33,842 nucleotides of DNA from Bacillota bacterium (GTDB lineage: Bacteria > Bacillota > Clostridia > Oscillospirales > Ruminococcaceae): NCBI GenBank assembly GCA_023457355.1, contig JAEWLW010000024.1, positions 1-33,842 of the forward strand, written 5' to 3'. The notes under the pieces were generated by a model. The model was given only the letters and a program-made list of their open reading frames with translations, searched no databases and was not told where the DNA came from. This document shows, in pieces, positions 8,157 to 17,071 of the stretch. A program made the position numbers and the translations under genes. Position 1 is the stretch's first letter; each line of letters opens with the position of its first letter.

Positions 8157-8273
8157 ATGTATAGGCTTGATTTAACGGCGGCTGCGTCCAACGTGTATTT
8201 TGTGCCGCCCGGCCTTTTGTCCAAAAAGCAGGACGCTATTCTGATGGATGCCGGCTTTCGGCAGAATGGATGA
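8157..8273 (+). CDS. Possible 38-codon leader ORF overlapping phoH
   Basis: An open frame from ATG 8157 to TGA 8271 begins where transcription from the 8122-8150 promoter is expected to start, so it would be leaderless. Its stop overlaps the phoH start region (ATGGATGA). phoH itself has no visible Shine-Dalgarno site, so coupling is conceivable. No homologue is recognised and the frame may be chance. Confidence 0.2.
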   Translation: MYRLDLTAAASNVYFVPPGLLSKKQDAILMDAGFRQNG

Positions 8274-9246
8274 TGAAATGATAGAACAGCTGATCAATGT
8301 TGAAAGAATGGAGCACACCCTTGCGCTGTTTGGCAGCTTTGACGCCAATGTCCGGCTGATAGAAGAGACCTACGGCGTCAGCATTCTTTTGCGCGGCACT
8401 GATATTAAAGTCACCGGCGAGGCGGAACAGGTCTGCCTCGCCGTTAAGGTTATCGAGGCGCTGATTTCACTCATCAATACCGGGGAGGCGCTCACCGAGC
8501 AGAATATTCATTATGTCATGTCGTTGGTCAGCGACGGGCAGGAGGAAAAGGTTGCCCAGCTTACCGAAGAAGTGGTTTGCATCACAGCCAAGGGAAGGCC
8601 TTTGAAGGCCAAGACGCTGGGCCAGAAAAAATATATTGACGCTATTCGCAAAAACACCATTACGCTGGGCGTCGGCCCAGCGGGCACCGGTAAAACCTAT
8701 CTGGCGGTGGCGATGGCGGTGCGCGCCTTCAGGGCGCACGAAATCAACCGCATTATTTTAACCCGCCCGGCTGTCGAGGCGGGTGAGAAGCTCGGCTTTT
8801 TGCCCGGCGACCTGCAAAACAAGGTGGACCCCTATCTGCGGCCGCTTTACGACGCGCTGTTTGATATGCTGGGGGCCGAAAATTACCAGCGCTATCTGGA
8901 GCGCGGCAACATCGAGGTTGCACCGCTGGCCTACATGCGCGGCAGGACGCTGGACGATTCGTTTATCATTCTCGACGAAGCCCAGAATACGACGCCCGAA
9001 CAGATGAAGATGCTGCTGACCCGCTTGGGCCAGAATTCCAAGGCGGTTATCACCGGCGACATCACGCAGATTGATCTGGCGGATAAAAAATCCGGCCTTG
9101 TGGAGGCCATCCGCGTGTTAAAAAATATCAACGGCATCGATATCATTCACCTCTCTGAAAAGGACGTGGTTCGCCACCGCCTTATTCAGGAGATCATCAG
9201 GGCCTATGAACGCTATTACAACAACCCGCCGTCGCCACGGCATTAG
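8266..9246 (+). CDS. phoH: PhoH-like ATPase
   Basis: About 326 residues from the ATG at 8266. An N-terminal KH-like segment (IALFG-type ALFGSFDANVRLIEETYGVS) is followed by the PhoH ATPase domain with Walker A GPAGTGKT at about 137-144, AGEKLGFLPGDL, and Walker B FIILDEAQNTTP. PhoH proteins are cytoplasmic ATPases linked to RNA metabolism; their gene often lies beside ybeY. The start is uncertain: ATGs at 8248, 8266 and 8278 are in frame and none has a clear ribosome site. 8266 best fits the family's N-terminus. ybeY follows after 29 bases. Confidence 0.92.
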   Translation: MDDEMIEQLINVERMEHTLALFGSFDANVRLIEETYGVSILLRGTDIKVTGEAEQVCLAVKVIEALISLINTGEALTEQNIHYVMSLVSDGQEEKVAQLTEEVVCITAKGRPLKAKTLGQKKYIDAIRKNTITLGVGPAGTGKTYLAVAMAVRAFRAHEINRIILTRPAVEAGEKLGFLPGDLQNKVDPYLRPLYDALFDMLGAENYQRYLERGNIEVAPLAYMRGRTLDDSFIILDEAQNTTPEQMKMLLTRLGQNSKAVITGDITQIDLADKKSGLVEAIRVLKNINGIDIIHLSEKDVVRHRLIQEIIRAYERYYNNPPSPRH

Positions 9247-9275
9247 GACGCTTTAAGCTTAGGAGGATTTTTCGA

Positions 9276-9785
9276 TTGGCTAAGGCAAAAGTATATATTT
9301 CAAACCGACAAAAGAAAATTAAAATTCCCACCGGTGCGCGCCTGCTGGTCAAGCGCTGCTGCAATGCGGTGCTGGCAGCCGAGGGCATCGATGACCCCGC
9401 CGAAATCAGCATTAGCCTGGTGGATAACGAAAGCATCCGGGACTTAAACGCCTCTTACCGCAACAAGGATTCGGCAACCGACGTCTTGTCCTTTCCGATG
9501 GGCGAAAAGGGGAATTATGATATCAATGAGGAGACGGGCGCCAGCATTTTGGGCGACATTGTCATCTCGATGGAACGCGCGGTGGCGCAGGCGCGCCTTT
9601 ATGGCCATTCGCTCGAGCGCGAACTGGGCTTTTTAACGGTGCATTCCATGTTCCATCTGCTGGGCTATGACCACGAAATTGATGGTATTCAGGCGCGCAT
9701 CATGCACGAAAAAGAAGAGGCGGTGCTTCAGGGCCTGGGGCTTTCGAGAGACGAAACCTTTATCACCGGAGAAGAGGAGCTTTAA
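9276..9785 (+). CDS. ybeY: Endoribonuclease YbeY (16S rRNA maturation factor)
   Basis: A 169-residue protein with the family's zinc site HSMFHLLGYDH (His 123, 127 and 133) and the preceding SATDVLSFPMG motif. YbeY is a single-strand RNase acting in 16S rRNA 3'-end maturation and ribosome quality control. The start is TTG at 9276, eight bases after a perfect AGGAGG (9261-9266). The stop codon directly abuts the era start, so translation is probably coupled. Many Clostridia have dgkA and cdd genes between ybeY and era; here they are absent. Confidence 0.95.
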   Translation: MAKAKVYISNRQKKIKIPTGARLLVKRCCNAVLAAEGIDDPAEISISLVDNESIRDLNASYRNKDSATDVLSFPMGEKGNYDINEETGASILGDIVISMERAVAQARLYGHSLERELGFLTVHSMFHLLGYDHEIDGIQARIMHEKEEAVLQGLGLSRDETFITGEEEL

Positions 9786-10679
9786 ATGACCAGAAACATT
9801 TTTGTGTCGATTGTCGGGCGCCCGAATGTAGGCAAATCGTCACTGTTAAACCGTTTGTTGGGCGAGAAGATCGCCATTGTGTCGGACAAGCCCCAGACGA
9901 CGCGAAACCGCATCACCGGCGTGCTGACCGAGGGTGACACGCAGTATGTTTTTATTGATACGCCGGGACTGCACAAGCCGAAATCCAAGCTGGGCCAGTT
10001 CATGGTGCGGCAGGCGGGCGCATCGGTTTCCGACGTGGACGCTGTGGTTTTGGTCACCGAGTGGGACGGCAATGTGACCACCGCCGAAAAACAGCTGGTG
10101 GAAAGCATCAAAAGCGCCGGTGTTCCGGCAGTACTCGCCATCAACAAGGTGGACATGCTGGCACAAAAAGAATTGATGCTTAAAAAAATTGCCGAGTTTG
10201 CGAATCTGCATGCTTTCGATGCCGTTGTGCCGATTTCGGCGCTTAAGGGTGAAGGCGTCGCGACGCTTTTAAAAGAACTGGCGCCCTTTTGCTGCGAAGG
10301 GGAACACTTTTTCCCCGACGATACTTTGACCGACCAGCCCGAACGTGCGGTGGTGGCTGAGATTATCCGCGAAAAGCTGCTGCGCAACATGCGGGACGAA
10401 ATTCCGCACGGCACGGCGGTGGTCATTGAAAAAATGAGCGAGCGGGAGGACGGCAGTCTCATCGATATCGACGCAACAATCGTCTGTGAGCGCGATGCGC
10501 ACAAGGGCATGATCATCGGCAAGCACGGCGCCATGCTCAAAAAGATAGCGACCGAGGCACGGCTGGATATCGAGCGCTTTTTGGATGTGCGCGTCAATTT
10601 ACAGTGTTGGGTCAAGGTGCGTGAAGGCTGGCGCGACAGCGACACCCAACTTAAAAATTTTGGATTTCAGGATCAATAA
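9786..10679 (+). CDS. era: Ribosome assembly GTPase Era
   Basis: A 297-residue protein of family length. It has G1 GRPNVGKS at 11-18, switch I PQTTRNRITG, G3 DTPG at 58-61, G4 NKVD at 120-123, and a C-terminal KH domain with GKHGAMLKKIATEAR. Era binds the 3' end of 16S rRNA and acts in 30S subunit assembly, consistent with its junction to ybeY, whose stop codon is immediately adjacent. Nothing unusual was seen. Confidence 0.97.
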   Translation: MTRNIFVSIVGRPNVGKSSLLNRLLGEKIAIVSDKPQTTRNRITGVLTEGDTQYVFIDTPGLHKPKSKLGQFMVRQAGASVSDVDAVVLVTEWDGNVTTAEKQLVESIKSAGVPAVLAINKVDMLAQKELMLKKIAEFANLHAFDAVVPISALKGEGVATLLKELAPFCCEGEHFFPDDTLTDQPERAVVAEIIREKLLRNMRDEIPHGTAVVIEKMSEREDGSLIDIDATIVCERDAHKGMIIGKHGAMLKKIATEARLDIERFLDVRVNLQCWVKVREGWRDSDTQLKNFGFQDQ

Positions 10680-10684
10680 GATAG

Positions 10685-10716
10685 CCTGTCAACTCCGTTG
10701 GCACAGGTGGTTTTTT
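10685..10716 (+). terminator. Probable terminator after era
   Basis: CCTGT (10685-10689) pairs with ACAGG (10703-10707), with CAAC/GTTG extending the stem around a short loop. Six T residues (10711-10716) follow shortly after. Confidence 0.55.
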
Positions 10717-10816
10717 CACCTTTTTACGCGCTGAGCGGTCGGAAAGTTTTCAATTGAGGAAATATTTCCGACGATAATTTAAAGCCTTGCGGAAAAACTA
10801 TTTTCGGAGGCGATTT

Positions 10817-10990
10817 ATGATGGAGAACACAAAAACCTGGGAAGCGTTTTTCAGCACCGGTCGAGTTTGTGATTATCTGCAATATGCCGCAGAAAGCCGT
10901 CAGACAGAGCCGATGCCGGACAGAGCAGTGCGACAGAATGAAAACGAAGGGGAGTCTAAAACGCCATGCAGTGTGTTACGCACGGAATAG
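10817..10990 (+). CDS. yqzL: YqzL family small protein
   Basis: A 57-residue protein whose N-terminal TWEAFFSTGRVCDYL matches the TWxxFxxTGxxxxYL signature of YqzL, a tiny Firmicutes protein encoded between era and recO in Bacillus. The position here is the same. The start is ATG 10817, seven bases after CGGAGG. An in-frame ATG at 10787 has no ribosome site and would make an atypical leader. Its 3' end overlaps the recO start by 25 bases. Function unknown. Confidence 0.75.
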   Translation: MMENTKTWEAFFSTGRVCDYLQYAAESRQTEPMPDRAVRQNENEGESKTPCSVLRTE

Positions 10991-11718
10991 TCATTCGTGC
11001 CAAATCGGTGGGCGACGACCGTCTGCTCACCGTTTTGACCAGTGATTATGGCGTTATAACAGCCGCCGCGCGGGGCGCGAACAAGCCCCGCGGCCGGCTG
11101 ACCTCTTCCACCGAACTGTTTTGCTATTCCAAGTTGGTGCTGTTCCGTTACCGGGACAGCACCACCGTTGATTCTGCGGAGGTCGAGCAGTCGTTTTTTG
11201 CGCTGCGGCAGAATATTGTGGCGCTTTCGCTCGCCTCTTACATAGCGGAGCTCTGCTGCGAGCTTGCCCCGCCCGAAGAAGCCGCCCCCGATTATTTGCG
11301 GCTGGTTTTAAATACGCTGCACCTGTTAAGCAGGGGCAAAAAACCGGTGTGGCTGCTAAAACCGGTTTTTGAGCTGCGACTGATGACGATGGCGGGGTTT
11401 ATGCCCGATTTAACCGGCTGCGCAGTCTGTGGCGAATTTGGCGAGCAGAGTGGGGAACACATGCGCTTTTCGGTGGAATCGGGGGAGCTGTATTGCCATA
11501 ACTGTGATTTGGTCGAATACCGTGCCGAGCCTGTGCCCGACGGTGTTCTTGCGGCCATGCGGCACATCATTTACAGCCCGTTCGAAAAGCTGTTTTCGTT
11601 CTCGCTGCCGGAGGAAGGGCTGCGCGTTTTGACGCGGATTTGTGAAAGCTATATGCTCTACCATCTTCAAAAACAATACCGTTCGCTGGGGTTTTTCTAT
11701 TCCGTCGCAGAAGAATAG
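10966..11718 (+). CDS. recO: DNA repair protein RecO
   Basis: A 250-residue protein with the RecO N-terminal OB fold (GIVIRAKSVGDDRLLTVLTSDYG, then AARGANKPRGRL) and a helical C-terminal domain carrying a zinc knuckle, CAVC near residue 147 and CHNC near 173. RecO anneals SSB-coated single strands and, with RecR, loads RecA in the RecF pathway. The start overlaps yqzL, so it is probably translated from the same message. Confidence 0.95.
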   Translation: MQCVTHGIVIRAKSVGDDRLLTVLTSDYGVITAAARGANKPRGRLTSSTELFCYSKLVLFRYRDSTTVDSAEVEQSFFALRQNIVALSLASYIAELCCELAPPEEAAPDYLRLVLNTLHLLSRGKKPVWLLKPVFELRLMTMAGFMPDLTGCAVCGEFGEQSGEHMRFSVESGELYCHNCDLVEYRAEPVPDGVLAAMRHIIYSPFEKLFSFSLPEEGLRVLTRICESYMLYHLQKQYRSLGFFYSVAEE

Positions 11719-11865
11719 TCGTGAAGGGATGGATATAACCGCAGCCTGTTGGCAATACCGCGTCTCATTTGGGCTGATGGCCCGAAAAGACGGGCAGAAA
11801 ACGCTGATTGCGTTTAGTGTGTTAGCCGGAGAAGGCTGTGGTTTGAACTGTTCGGAGGACTTATT

Positions 11866-14256
11866 ATGATTTCGCAAAAACACAGAACCACACTGGAACT
11901 GCCGCATGTGCTTGAAAAGCTGGCCGACTGCACCAGTTGTGACGACAGCAAGCGGCTGGCGCTTGCCATTGAGCCGGTTTGCCGGTATGAAACCGCCGTC
12001 AGGCTTTTGAATATGACCGTGGCGGCCAACACGTTATCAAATAAATATGGGTACCCGGTGATTTACCGCATGGTCAACTGTGCGGGCGCTTTAAAACGCG
12101 CTCAGCTGGGCAGCCGCCTGTCCTTGCGCGAGCTGCTGGATATCACGCTGATACTGCGCTCCATGCGTTCGCTGGACAACTGGAAGCAGCAATCCAAGGA
12201 GATGCAGACCGCGTTGGACGGCCTGTTTGAGTGTCTGTTCCTTGAACGCAGCCTGGAAAACCGCCTGACTTCCGCCATTGTCTCGGAGGAGGAGCTTGAT
12301 GACAATGCCTCGGCTTTGCTTTCCGATCTGCGGCGCAATATCCGCAGCGCCGGATTGCGGGTGCGCAGCCAGCTGGATAATATGATTCGCTCGACCACTT
12401 ACCAGAAATATTTGCAGGAATCAATCGTCACGATTCGCGACGGGCGGTTCGTTATCCCTGTTAAGGCCGAATATAAAAACGACGTTAAGGGCCTGGTGCA
12501 CGACACGTCCTCAAGCGGTGCAACCTATTTTATCGAGCCGATGAGCGTTGTCGAACTGAACAATGAAATCCGTGTGTTGCAAAGCAAGGAGCAGCAGGAG
12601 GTTGACCGTATCATTGCGGAGCTGTCGGCAATGGTCGGCGAACACGCCGATGCTATTTCATCGGGTTATGACGCGGCGGTCACGCTGGACCTCTACTTTG
12701 CCAAATCCCGCTTGGGCGACAGAATGCGCGCCAACATCCCGATGCTGGCCGACAGCGGCGAAACGGTGCTCAAAAAGGCCCGCCATCCGCTGATTGACTA
12801 TGAACGTGCCGTCCCGATTGATATCGCCGTTGGCAAGGACTATGATACGCTGGTCATCACCGGCCCGAACACCGGCGGCAAGACGGTTGCCATCAAAACG
12901 CTGGGGTTGCTTACGCTGATGGCCATGTGCGGGTTGATGCTGCCGGCTTCAAGCGACAGCGTCGTCTCGGTCTACGAGCAGGTGCTGGCCGATATTGGGG
13001 ATGAACAGTCGATTGAGCAAAGCCTTTCAACCTTTTCGTCCCACATGGTCAATATCATTGCCATCACCGAGACGGCCAACTGGCGCTCACTGGTACTGCT
13101 TGATGAGCTGGGCGCCGGTACCGACCCGGTGGAGGGCGCTGCGCTGGCGGTTTCGATCATCGAGACGCTGCGCAAAAAAGGCGCTAAAATTGCGGCCACC
13201 ACCCATTATTCAGAAATAAAAATGTACGCGCTGGAGACAGACGGCGTCGAAAACGCGAGCTGCGAGTTTGATGTAGCGTCGTTGCGGCCGACTTATCGGC
13301 TGCTCACCGGCATCCCGGGGCGCTCCAACGCCTTTTTAATCAGCGAACGGCTCGGCCTTTCGTCTGACATTATTGAGCACGCCAAACATTATGTCTCGGC
13401 CGAGAATACCCGCTTTGAGGATGTTGTCACCGAGCTGGAGGCAACCCGGCAGCAGCTGGAACAGGAAAAGCTGGCCGCGAGAAAACTGCGCGAGGAGGCC
13501 GAACAAATCCGGCGCGATTCCTTACAGGTGCGGCAGCGGCTGGAGCAAAGCACCGAAAAGGAGTTGACCCGTGCCCGGGAGCAGGCAAAGCGAATCATTG
13601 AAGAGACGCGTCTTCAGGCCGACATTTTGTTTGAAGAACTCGATGCCATCAAAAAAGAAAAGGACAAGGACGCTTTTTCAGATTTACTGATGCGCGCCAA
13701 GCAGGATTACCGCGGCGCTATGAAAGATTTAGCGCGCGTTTCAGACCCTGTAACGGATAAAAACGCTGCAAACGATGACTATGTCTTGCCCCGCCCGCTT
13801 GAAAAGGGCGATATTGTGTTTGTTCGCACTTTAAATAAGGAGGGAATCGTACTCAAAAAGCCCGAAGGGCAAACCGTGCTGGTGCAGGCGGGGCTGATTA
13901 AAACTTCGGTGCCGATCTCCGAAGTGATGCTCGGCGGGCAGAAAAAAGAACAAAAGCCACGGGGAAGGGGCTCGGTTGGAACACGCGGCGTGGCTTCGCG
14001 TGCGACACGCGATATCAAAACCGAACTGGATTTGCGCGGGCAGGATTCCGAACAGGCGATATTGGAGCTCAACGCCTTTATTGACAGTGCCGTCATGTCC
14101 GGCGTGCAGACGGTGCGCATTATTCACGGCAAGGGAACGGGCGTTTTGCGTGCTGCCGTTGCGCAGCGGTTAAAGAATCATCGTAACGTTGCAAGCTTCA
14201 GATTGGGCGTCTATGGCGAAGGGGAGAATGGCGTTACAATTGCAGAGATAAAATAA
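11866..14256 (+). CDS. mutS2: Endonuclease MutS2
   Basis: A 796-residue protein with a MutS-type core and clamp, an ATPase with Walker A GPNTGGKT (333-340) and Walker B LVLLDE (409-414) followed by GAGTDP, a charged coiled coil at about 515-625, and a C-terminal Smr nuclease domain (LDLRG, HGKGTG) over the last 80 residues. MutS2 lacks the mismatch-binding domain of MutS. It is linked to recombination suppression and, in Bacillus, to splitting collided ribosomes. ATG 11866 follows GGAGGA at a spacing of about six bases. The 147 bases between recO and mutS2 hold no convincing feature. Confidence 0.95.
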   Translation: MISQKHRTTLELPHVLEKLADCTSCDDSKRLALAIEPVCRYETAVRLLNMTVAANTLSNKYGYPVIYRMVNCAGALKRAQLGSRLSLRELLDITLILRSMRSLDNWKQQSKEMQTALDGLFECLFLERSLENRLTSAIVSEEELDDNASALLSDLRRNIRSAGLRVRSQLDNMIRSTTYQKYLQESIVTIRDGRFVIPVKAEYKNDVKGLVHDTSSSGATYFIEPMSVVELNNEIRVLQSKEQQEVDRIIAELSAMVGEHADAISSGYDAAVTLDLYFAKSRLGDRMRANIPMLADSGETVLKKARHPLIDYERAVPIDIAVGKDYDTLVITGPNTGGKTVAIKTLGLLTLMAMCGLMLPASSDSVVSVYEQVLADIGDEQSIEQSLSTFSSHMVNIIAITETANWRSLVLLDELGAGTDPVEGAALAVSIIETLRKKGAKIAATTHYSEIKMYALETDGVENASCEFDVASLRPTYRLLTGIPGRSNAFLISERLGLSSDIIEHAKHYVSAENTRFEDVVTELEATRQQLEQEKLAARKLREEAEQIRRDSLQVRQRLEQSTEKELTRAREQAKRIIEETRLQADILFEELDAIKKEKDKDAFSDLLMRAKQDYRGAMKDLARVSDPVTDKNAANDDYVLPRPLEKGDIVFVRTLNKEGIVLKKPEGQTVLVQAGLIKTSVPISEVMLGGQKKEQKPRGRGSVGTRGVASRATRDIKTELDLRGQDSEQAILELNAFIDSAVMSGVQTVRIIHGKGTGVLRAAVAQRLKNHRNVASFRLGVYGEGENGVTIAEIK

Positions 14257-14318
14257 CCATTCCGTTCACAATATGCTACCGTTAAACGACAAATTTTATG
14301 GTTTCAGGCTAAAATTAG

Positions 14319-14348
14319 TGGACATTTAACCGAATTATATGTTAAAAT
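14319..14348 (+). promoter_or_regulatory. Candidate SigA promoter of the bactofilin gene
   Basis: TGGACA (14319-14324), 18 bases, TAAAAT (14343-14348), about 70 bases before the start codon at 14418. The 161-base gap after mutS2 is otherwise A/T-rich with no other feature seen. Confidence 0.45.
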
Positions 14349-14417
14349 ATGAGCATTATTATCGGGTTGTTTTACAACATGCATTTGTATGCTTATGACA
14401 TAAGGAGGGGCATTTAA

Positions 14418-15311
14418 ATGGTTGCAAGAGGCGGTTTTTCTCAGGCAATGCGCGATTTAATAGGTGATGCCGCGGAGAAACTGGACGTTTCCACCGATGA
14501 AGCACGGCTTTATCCCGAACAGAATAACAAAAACAGCTTCTCAAAGAATATGGTCGCCAAAAGCCCGGCGGTGGCGTTTACGCCGCAGAATGCTTCGGGA
14601 ACGACTGATACCGGCACATTTAAAGGCCCAGACATAAAGGAGGAACCCGTTATGGAAAAAGAGGCCCCTGTCACAACGGAAGAAATTGTATCTACCACCA
14701 CCATTTCAAAGGGCACCGTTATTAAGGGCGACATTATATCCGATGGCGATATTGAGCTTTGCGGCAGCCTGAATGGCAATATTAAAACCAAGGGCAGCCT
14801 GCGGGTCAGCGGCGGATTAATCGGTGATGCAACTGCAAAAGACATGACTTTTTTAACCAGCGAGGTGCGCGGCAATATGACCTGCGTGACCGAGGTCACT
14901 ATTGATGACGCTTCTGTGGTTTATGGCAACGTTCAGGCGGAAAGCATTGTGCTCAACGGCAAAATTCGCGGTAATATAAAAGTTAAAAAGAGCGCGATTT
15001 TGCAGGATAGCGCCGTTCTGTGGGGTAATCTTGAAGCGGGCTCCATTTCCATCGATCAGGGTGCAAAGCTGGAGGGCGAAGTTAAAATTATCTTTGATAA
15101 GGCCTGTAAGGATCTTTTTGACGATAAGAGCGTTGCCGGCAGCATGAAACCGGCGGTGGCTGCCGTACAAAGCGCACAACCGGCTGCACCGGCCGCAGCA
15201 CCTGCTCCTGCTATTGCGTCGGCACAAACGCCGGCACTCAACGCATTGCGCAATTCCATTGTCAATGCCAATGCAGGGGCTGCCGCACCTAAGACGCCGT
15301 TTAATGTTTAG
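14418..15311 (+). CDS. Bactofilin family polymer-forming protein
   Basis: A 297-residue protein with a central bactofilin (DUF583) right-handed beta-helix at about 95-205, seen as a regular ladder (GDIISDGDIELCGSLNGNI, LRVSGGLIGDATA, ESIVLNGKIRGNI). It is flanked by a disordered N-terminal arm and an Ala/Pro-rich tail. Bactofilins self-assemble into filaments that act in cell shape, stalks or spore-related membrane scaffolding. The start at ATG 14418 has AAGGAGGGG about seven bases upstream. It stands alone between two A/T-rich gaps, and a strong hairpin follows at 15349. Confidence 0.88.
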   Translation: MVARGGFSQAMRDLIGDAAEKLDVSTDEARLYPEQNNKNSFSKNMVAKSPAVAFTPQNASGTTDTGTFKGPDIKEEPVMEKEAPVTTEEIVSTTTISKGTVIKGDIISDGDIELCGSLNGNIKTKGSLRVSGGLIGDATAKDMTFLTSEVRGNMTCVTEVTIDDASVVYGNVQAESIVLNGKIRGNIKVKKSAILQDSAVLWGNLEAGSISIDQGAKLEGEVKIIFDKACKDLFDDKSVAGSMKPAVAAVQSAQPAAPAAAPAPAIASAQTPALNALRNSIVNANAGAAAPKTPFNV

Positions 15312-15348
15312 GATACGGTTGTACATTTAAAAGCGATATTGTAATGAT

Positions 15349-15385
15349 AGCCCCCGGTCGATTTTAATCAAATCGACCGGGGGCT
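15349..15385 (+). terminator. Strong 16-bp hairpin after the bactofilin gene
   Basis: Arms 15349-15364 and 15370-15385 are exact complements (core CCCCCGGTCGATTT) with a five-base loop, 37 bases after the bactofilin stop. No U tract follows, so termination may be inefficient. The right arm is also part of the left terminal inverted repeat of the element at 15372-15789. Confidence 0.65.
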
Positions 15386-15789
15386 CAGCTTGTCGAAAAA
15401 TTCATTTCAAAGAAAAAGTTGCACAAACTAAAAGTTTGGTTGAGCTTTTTGGTTCGCATTTTCAATCAGGCGCTTAGGCGCTTAATTGAAAATAAGCCCT
15501 GCTGCGCTGTGCTCTTATGCGTCAAAATGCATAACGCGTCCCATATTGTCGTAATCAAAGCGTGCGGAGCCAAGCTGCCGCGAGCGCACCTATATGCGAG
15601 CGGTTCGGGCAGCGTCCTAAAGTGACCTGATTCTGTAAGAGGCGCAGGAGAGAGCGTAAAAACAGTCCAATGGACTGTTTTTACGAGGAGAAACCCCATC
15701 GGGGGTTTTCCCATGTCGCGTAAGCGGCATTTGTTTTATGTAAATTGTTAAGCCCTGTCACTTTATTGACAACCTGAGCCCCGGTCGAT
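15372..15789 (-). mobile_element. MITE-like composite repeat, copy B, with imperfect terminal inverted repeats
   Basis: This non-coding stretch fills the gap between the convergent bactofilin gene and folC remnant. Its ends, 15372-15397 and 15766-15789, are inverted copies of one another with one mismatch and two one-base gaps (shared core GACAA-CTGAG then CCCCGGTCGAT). Between 15384 and 15650 it matches window positions 1-130 in reverse. Inside are a palindromic stem at 15458-15493, a 13-bp hairpin at 15656-15684 and another at 15691-15708. A frame across 15466-15714 is a by-product of these repeats. No transposase is encoded, so any movement would be in trans. Confidence 0.5.
15656..15684. 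repeat. 13-bp palindromic hairpin inside copy B
   Basis: GTAAAAACAGTCC (15656-15668), a three-base loop, and its exact complement (15672-15684). A second hairpin, AAACCCC/GGGGTTT, follows at 15691-15708. On the minus strand they would sit downstream of the folC remnant. Confidence 0.6.
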
Positions 15790-15801
15790 GCCAATTGGGA
15801 T

Positions 15802-17071
15802 TTACCGGTATTTCGCAAAGTGCGCTCGGATTTCTCCCGCCCGATACAATGAGCCAAAAGCACACAAAACATCCTCGGATCCGGCTTGGCCCATGGCGTA
15901 AACAAGGCCGCTTTTCACGTCTCCGGCGTCCTGCCCCGGCCCCGTAAACACACGACTGAATAGCCTTTTTTAGGACACTTGAACCCAGAGAACGGTGTTT
16001 TTTGGGCGTAACGGCTACAAATTGCTTGGCATAGGGCGCCAATTGAGCAGTCATGTTTTGATAATCTTTGTCGGCCAGCACGCCCACTACAAAGATCAGT
16101 TTTTTGTCCGGCAGATACTGGCGCAGACAGTTGACCAGTTCCTCAGTCCCATTGGGATTATGGGTGCTATCCAGCAAAAAGAGCGGGTGACGGTTGAGCA
16201 CTTCAAACCGGCTGGGCCAAACCACATTTTTCAGGCCGGCATAGATGGCGTGTTCCGGAATGGAAATCCCTCGGTGGATGAGGGCGTCCACGGTGTCCAG
16301 TACCACTGCGGCATTGTGGTATTGATAGGTGCCCAGCAGGGGAAGCACCATCTCTTTTCGCTGCCTCTAGGTAAAGCACTGGCCTTCCAGATCGGCCCGG
16401 ATCAGCTTTTGAGCCGAAGGATCGGTGATGCGGGGGGTGATGCCGCATACGCTGCATCTGCGAAGCACAATGTCCTTCGCCGCCTGTTGCTGATGATATA
16501 GGACGACATCGGCGCCGGCCTTAATAATTCCCGCCTTTTCAAAAGCGATCTGCTCATGGGTATCCCCCAGGACTTCTGTGTGTTCCAGCGCCAGATTGGT
16601 GATCACGGCAATCTCCGGTGGATCTATTACGTCGGTGGCGTCCAGTCGGCCGCCCAAGCCCACTTCCAGTACCACCAAGTCGCAGTGCTGCTGCTTAAAA
16701 TAAAGGAAGGCCAGCGCAGTGACCATTTCAAACTCGGTTGGCTTTTCCCACATCTGCGCTACAGCAGGGCCAACAGCGTCCACCAGAGCCGATAACTGGC
16801 TGTCGGATGTCGACTCCGTTCAATTTCATCCTTTCGTTGAAGCGATAGAGATGCGGGGAAGTGTACAGGCCGGTGGTGTGACCGGCCTGTGTGAGGATGG
16901 GTGAGAGCATAGCAGCCATCCCTTGCCGTTGGTGCCCGCAATATGCACGAAATGCAGGGCGCTCTGAGGGTCGCCCAGACGGTGGAGCAATTCCCGTATA
17001 CGCTCCAGCCGCGGTACACTGCCCGGTTGGGTGTTATCCCGCAGGAAGTCCATGGTTTTTGTAAGGCTCAT
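15802..17071 (-). pseudogene. folC: Decayed folylpolyglutamate synthase (folC)
   Basis: Fragments in shifting frames together span a full FolC of about 420 residues. They are the N-terminus MSLTKTMDFLRDN to HIAGTNGKG (ATP-binding loop), LYTSPHLYRFNER, VVLEVGLGGRLDATDVID, LDSTHNPNG, and the C-terminal CAFGSLYRAGEIR ending at TAA 15802. I see three frameshifts (near 16920, 16805 and 15955) and an in-frame TAG at 16367-16369. FolC adds glutamates to imported folates so they stay in the cell, which fits its start overlapping folT by an ATGA junction. Neighbours are intact, so sequencing error is unlikely but possible. A functional folC would be needed elsewhere. Confidence 0.9.

Noticed and set aside
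9782..10645. Long open frame antisense to era
   Set aside because: Era is unmistakable on the plus strand; the minus-strand frame is serine-rich low-complexity translation with no ribosome site.
11729..11869. 46-codon frame between recO and mutS2 whose stop overlaps the mutS2 start
   Set aside because: The purine-rich stretch touches the start codon with no spacing, and the frame resembles no known protein; I see too little to call it.
15466..15714. 82-codon frame in the composite repeat
   Set aside because: It is translated from palindromes and repeat sequence, has no ribosome site and no family resemblance.
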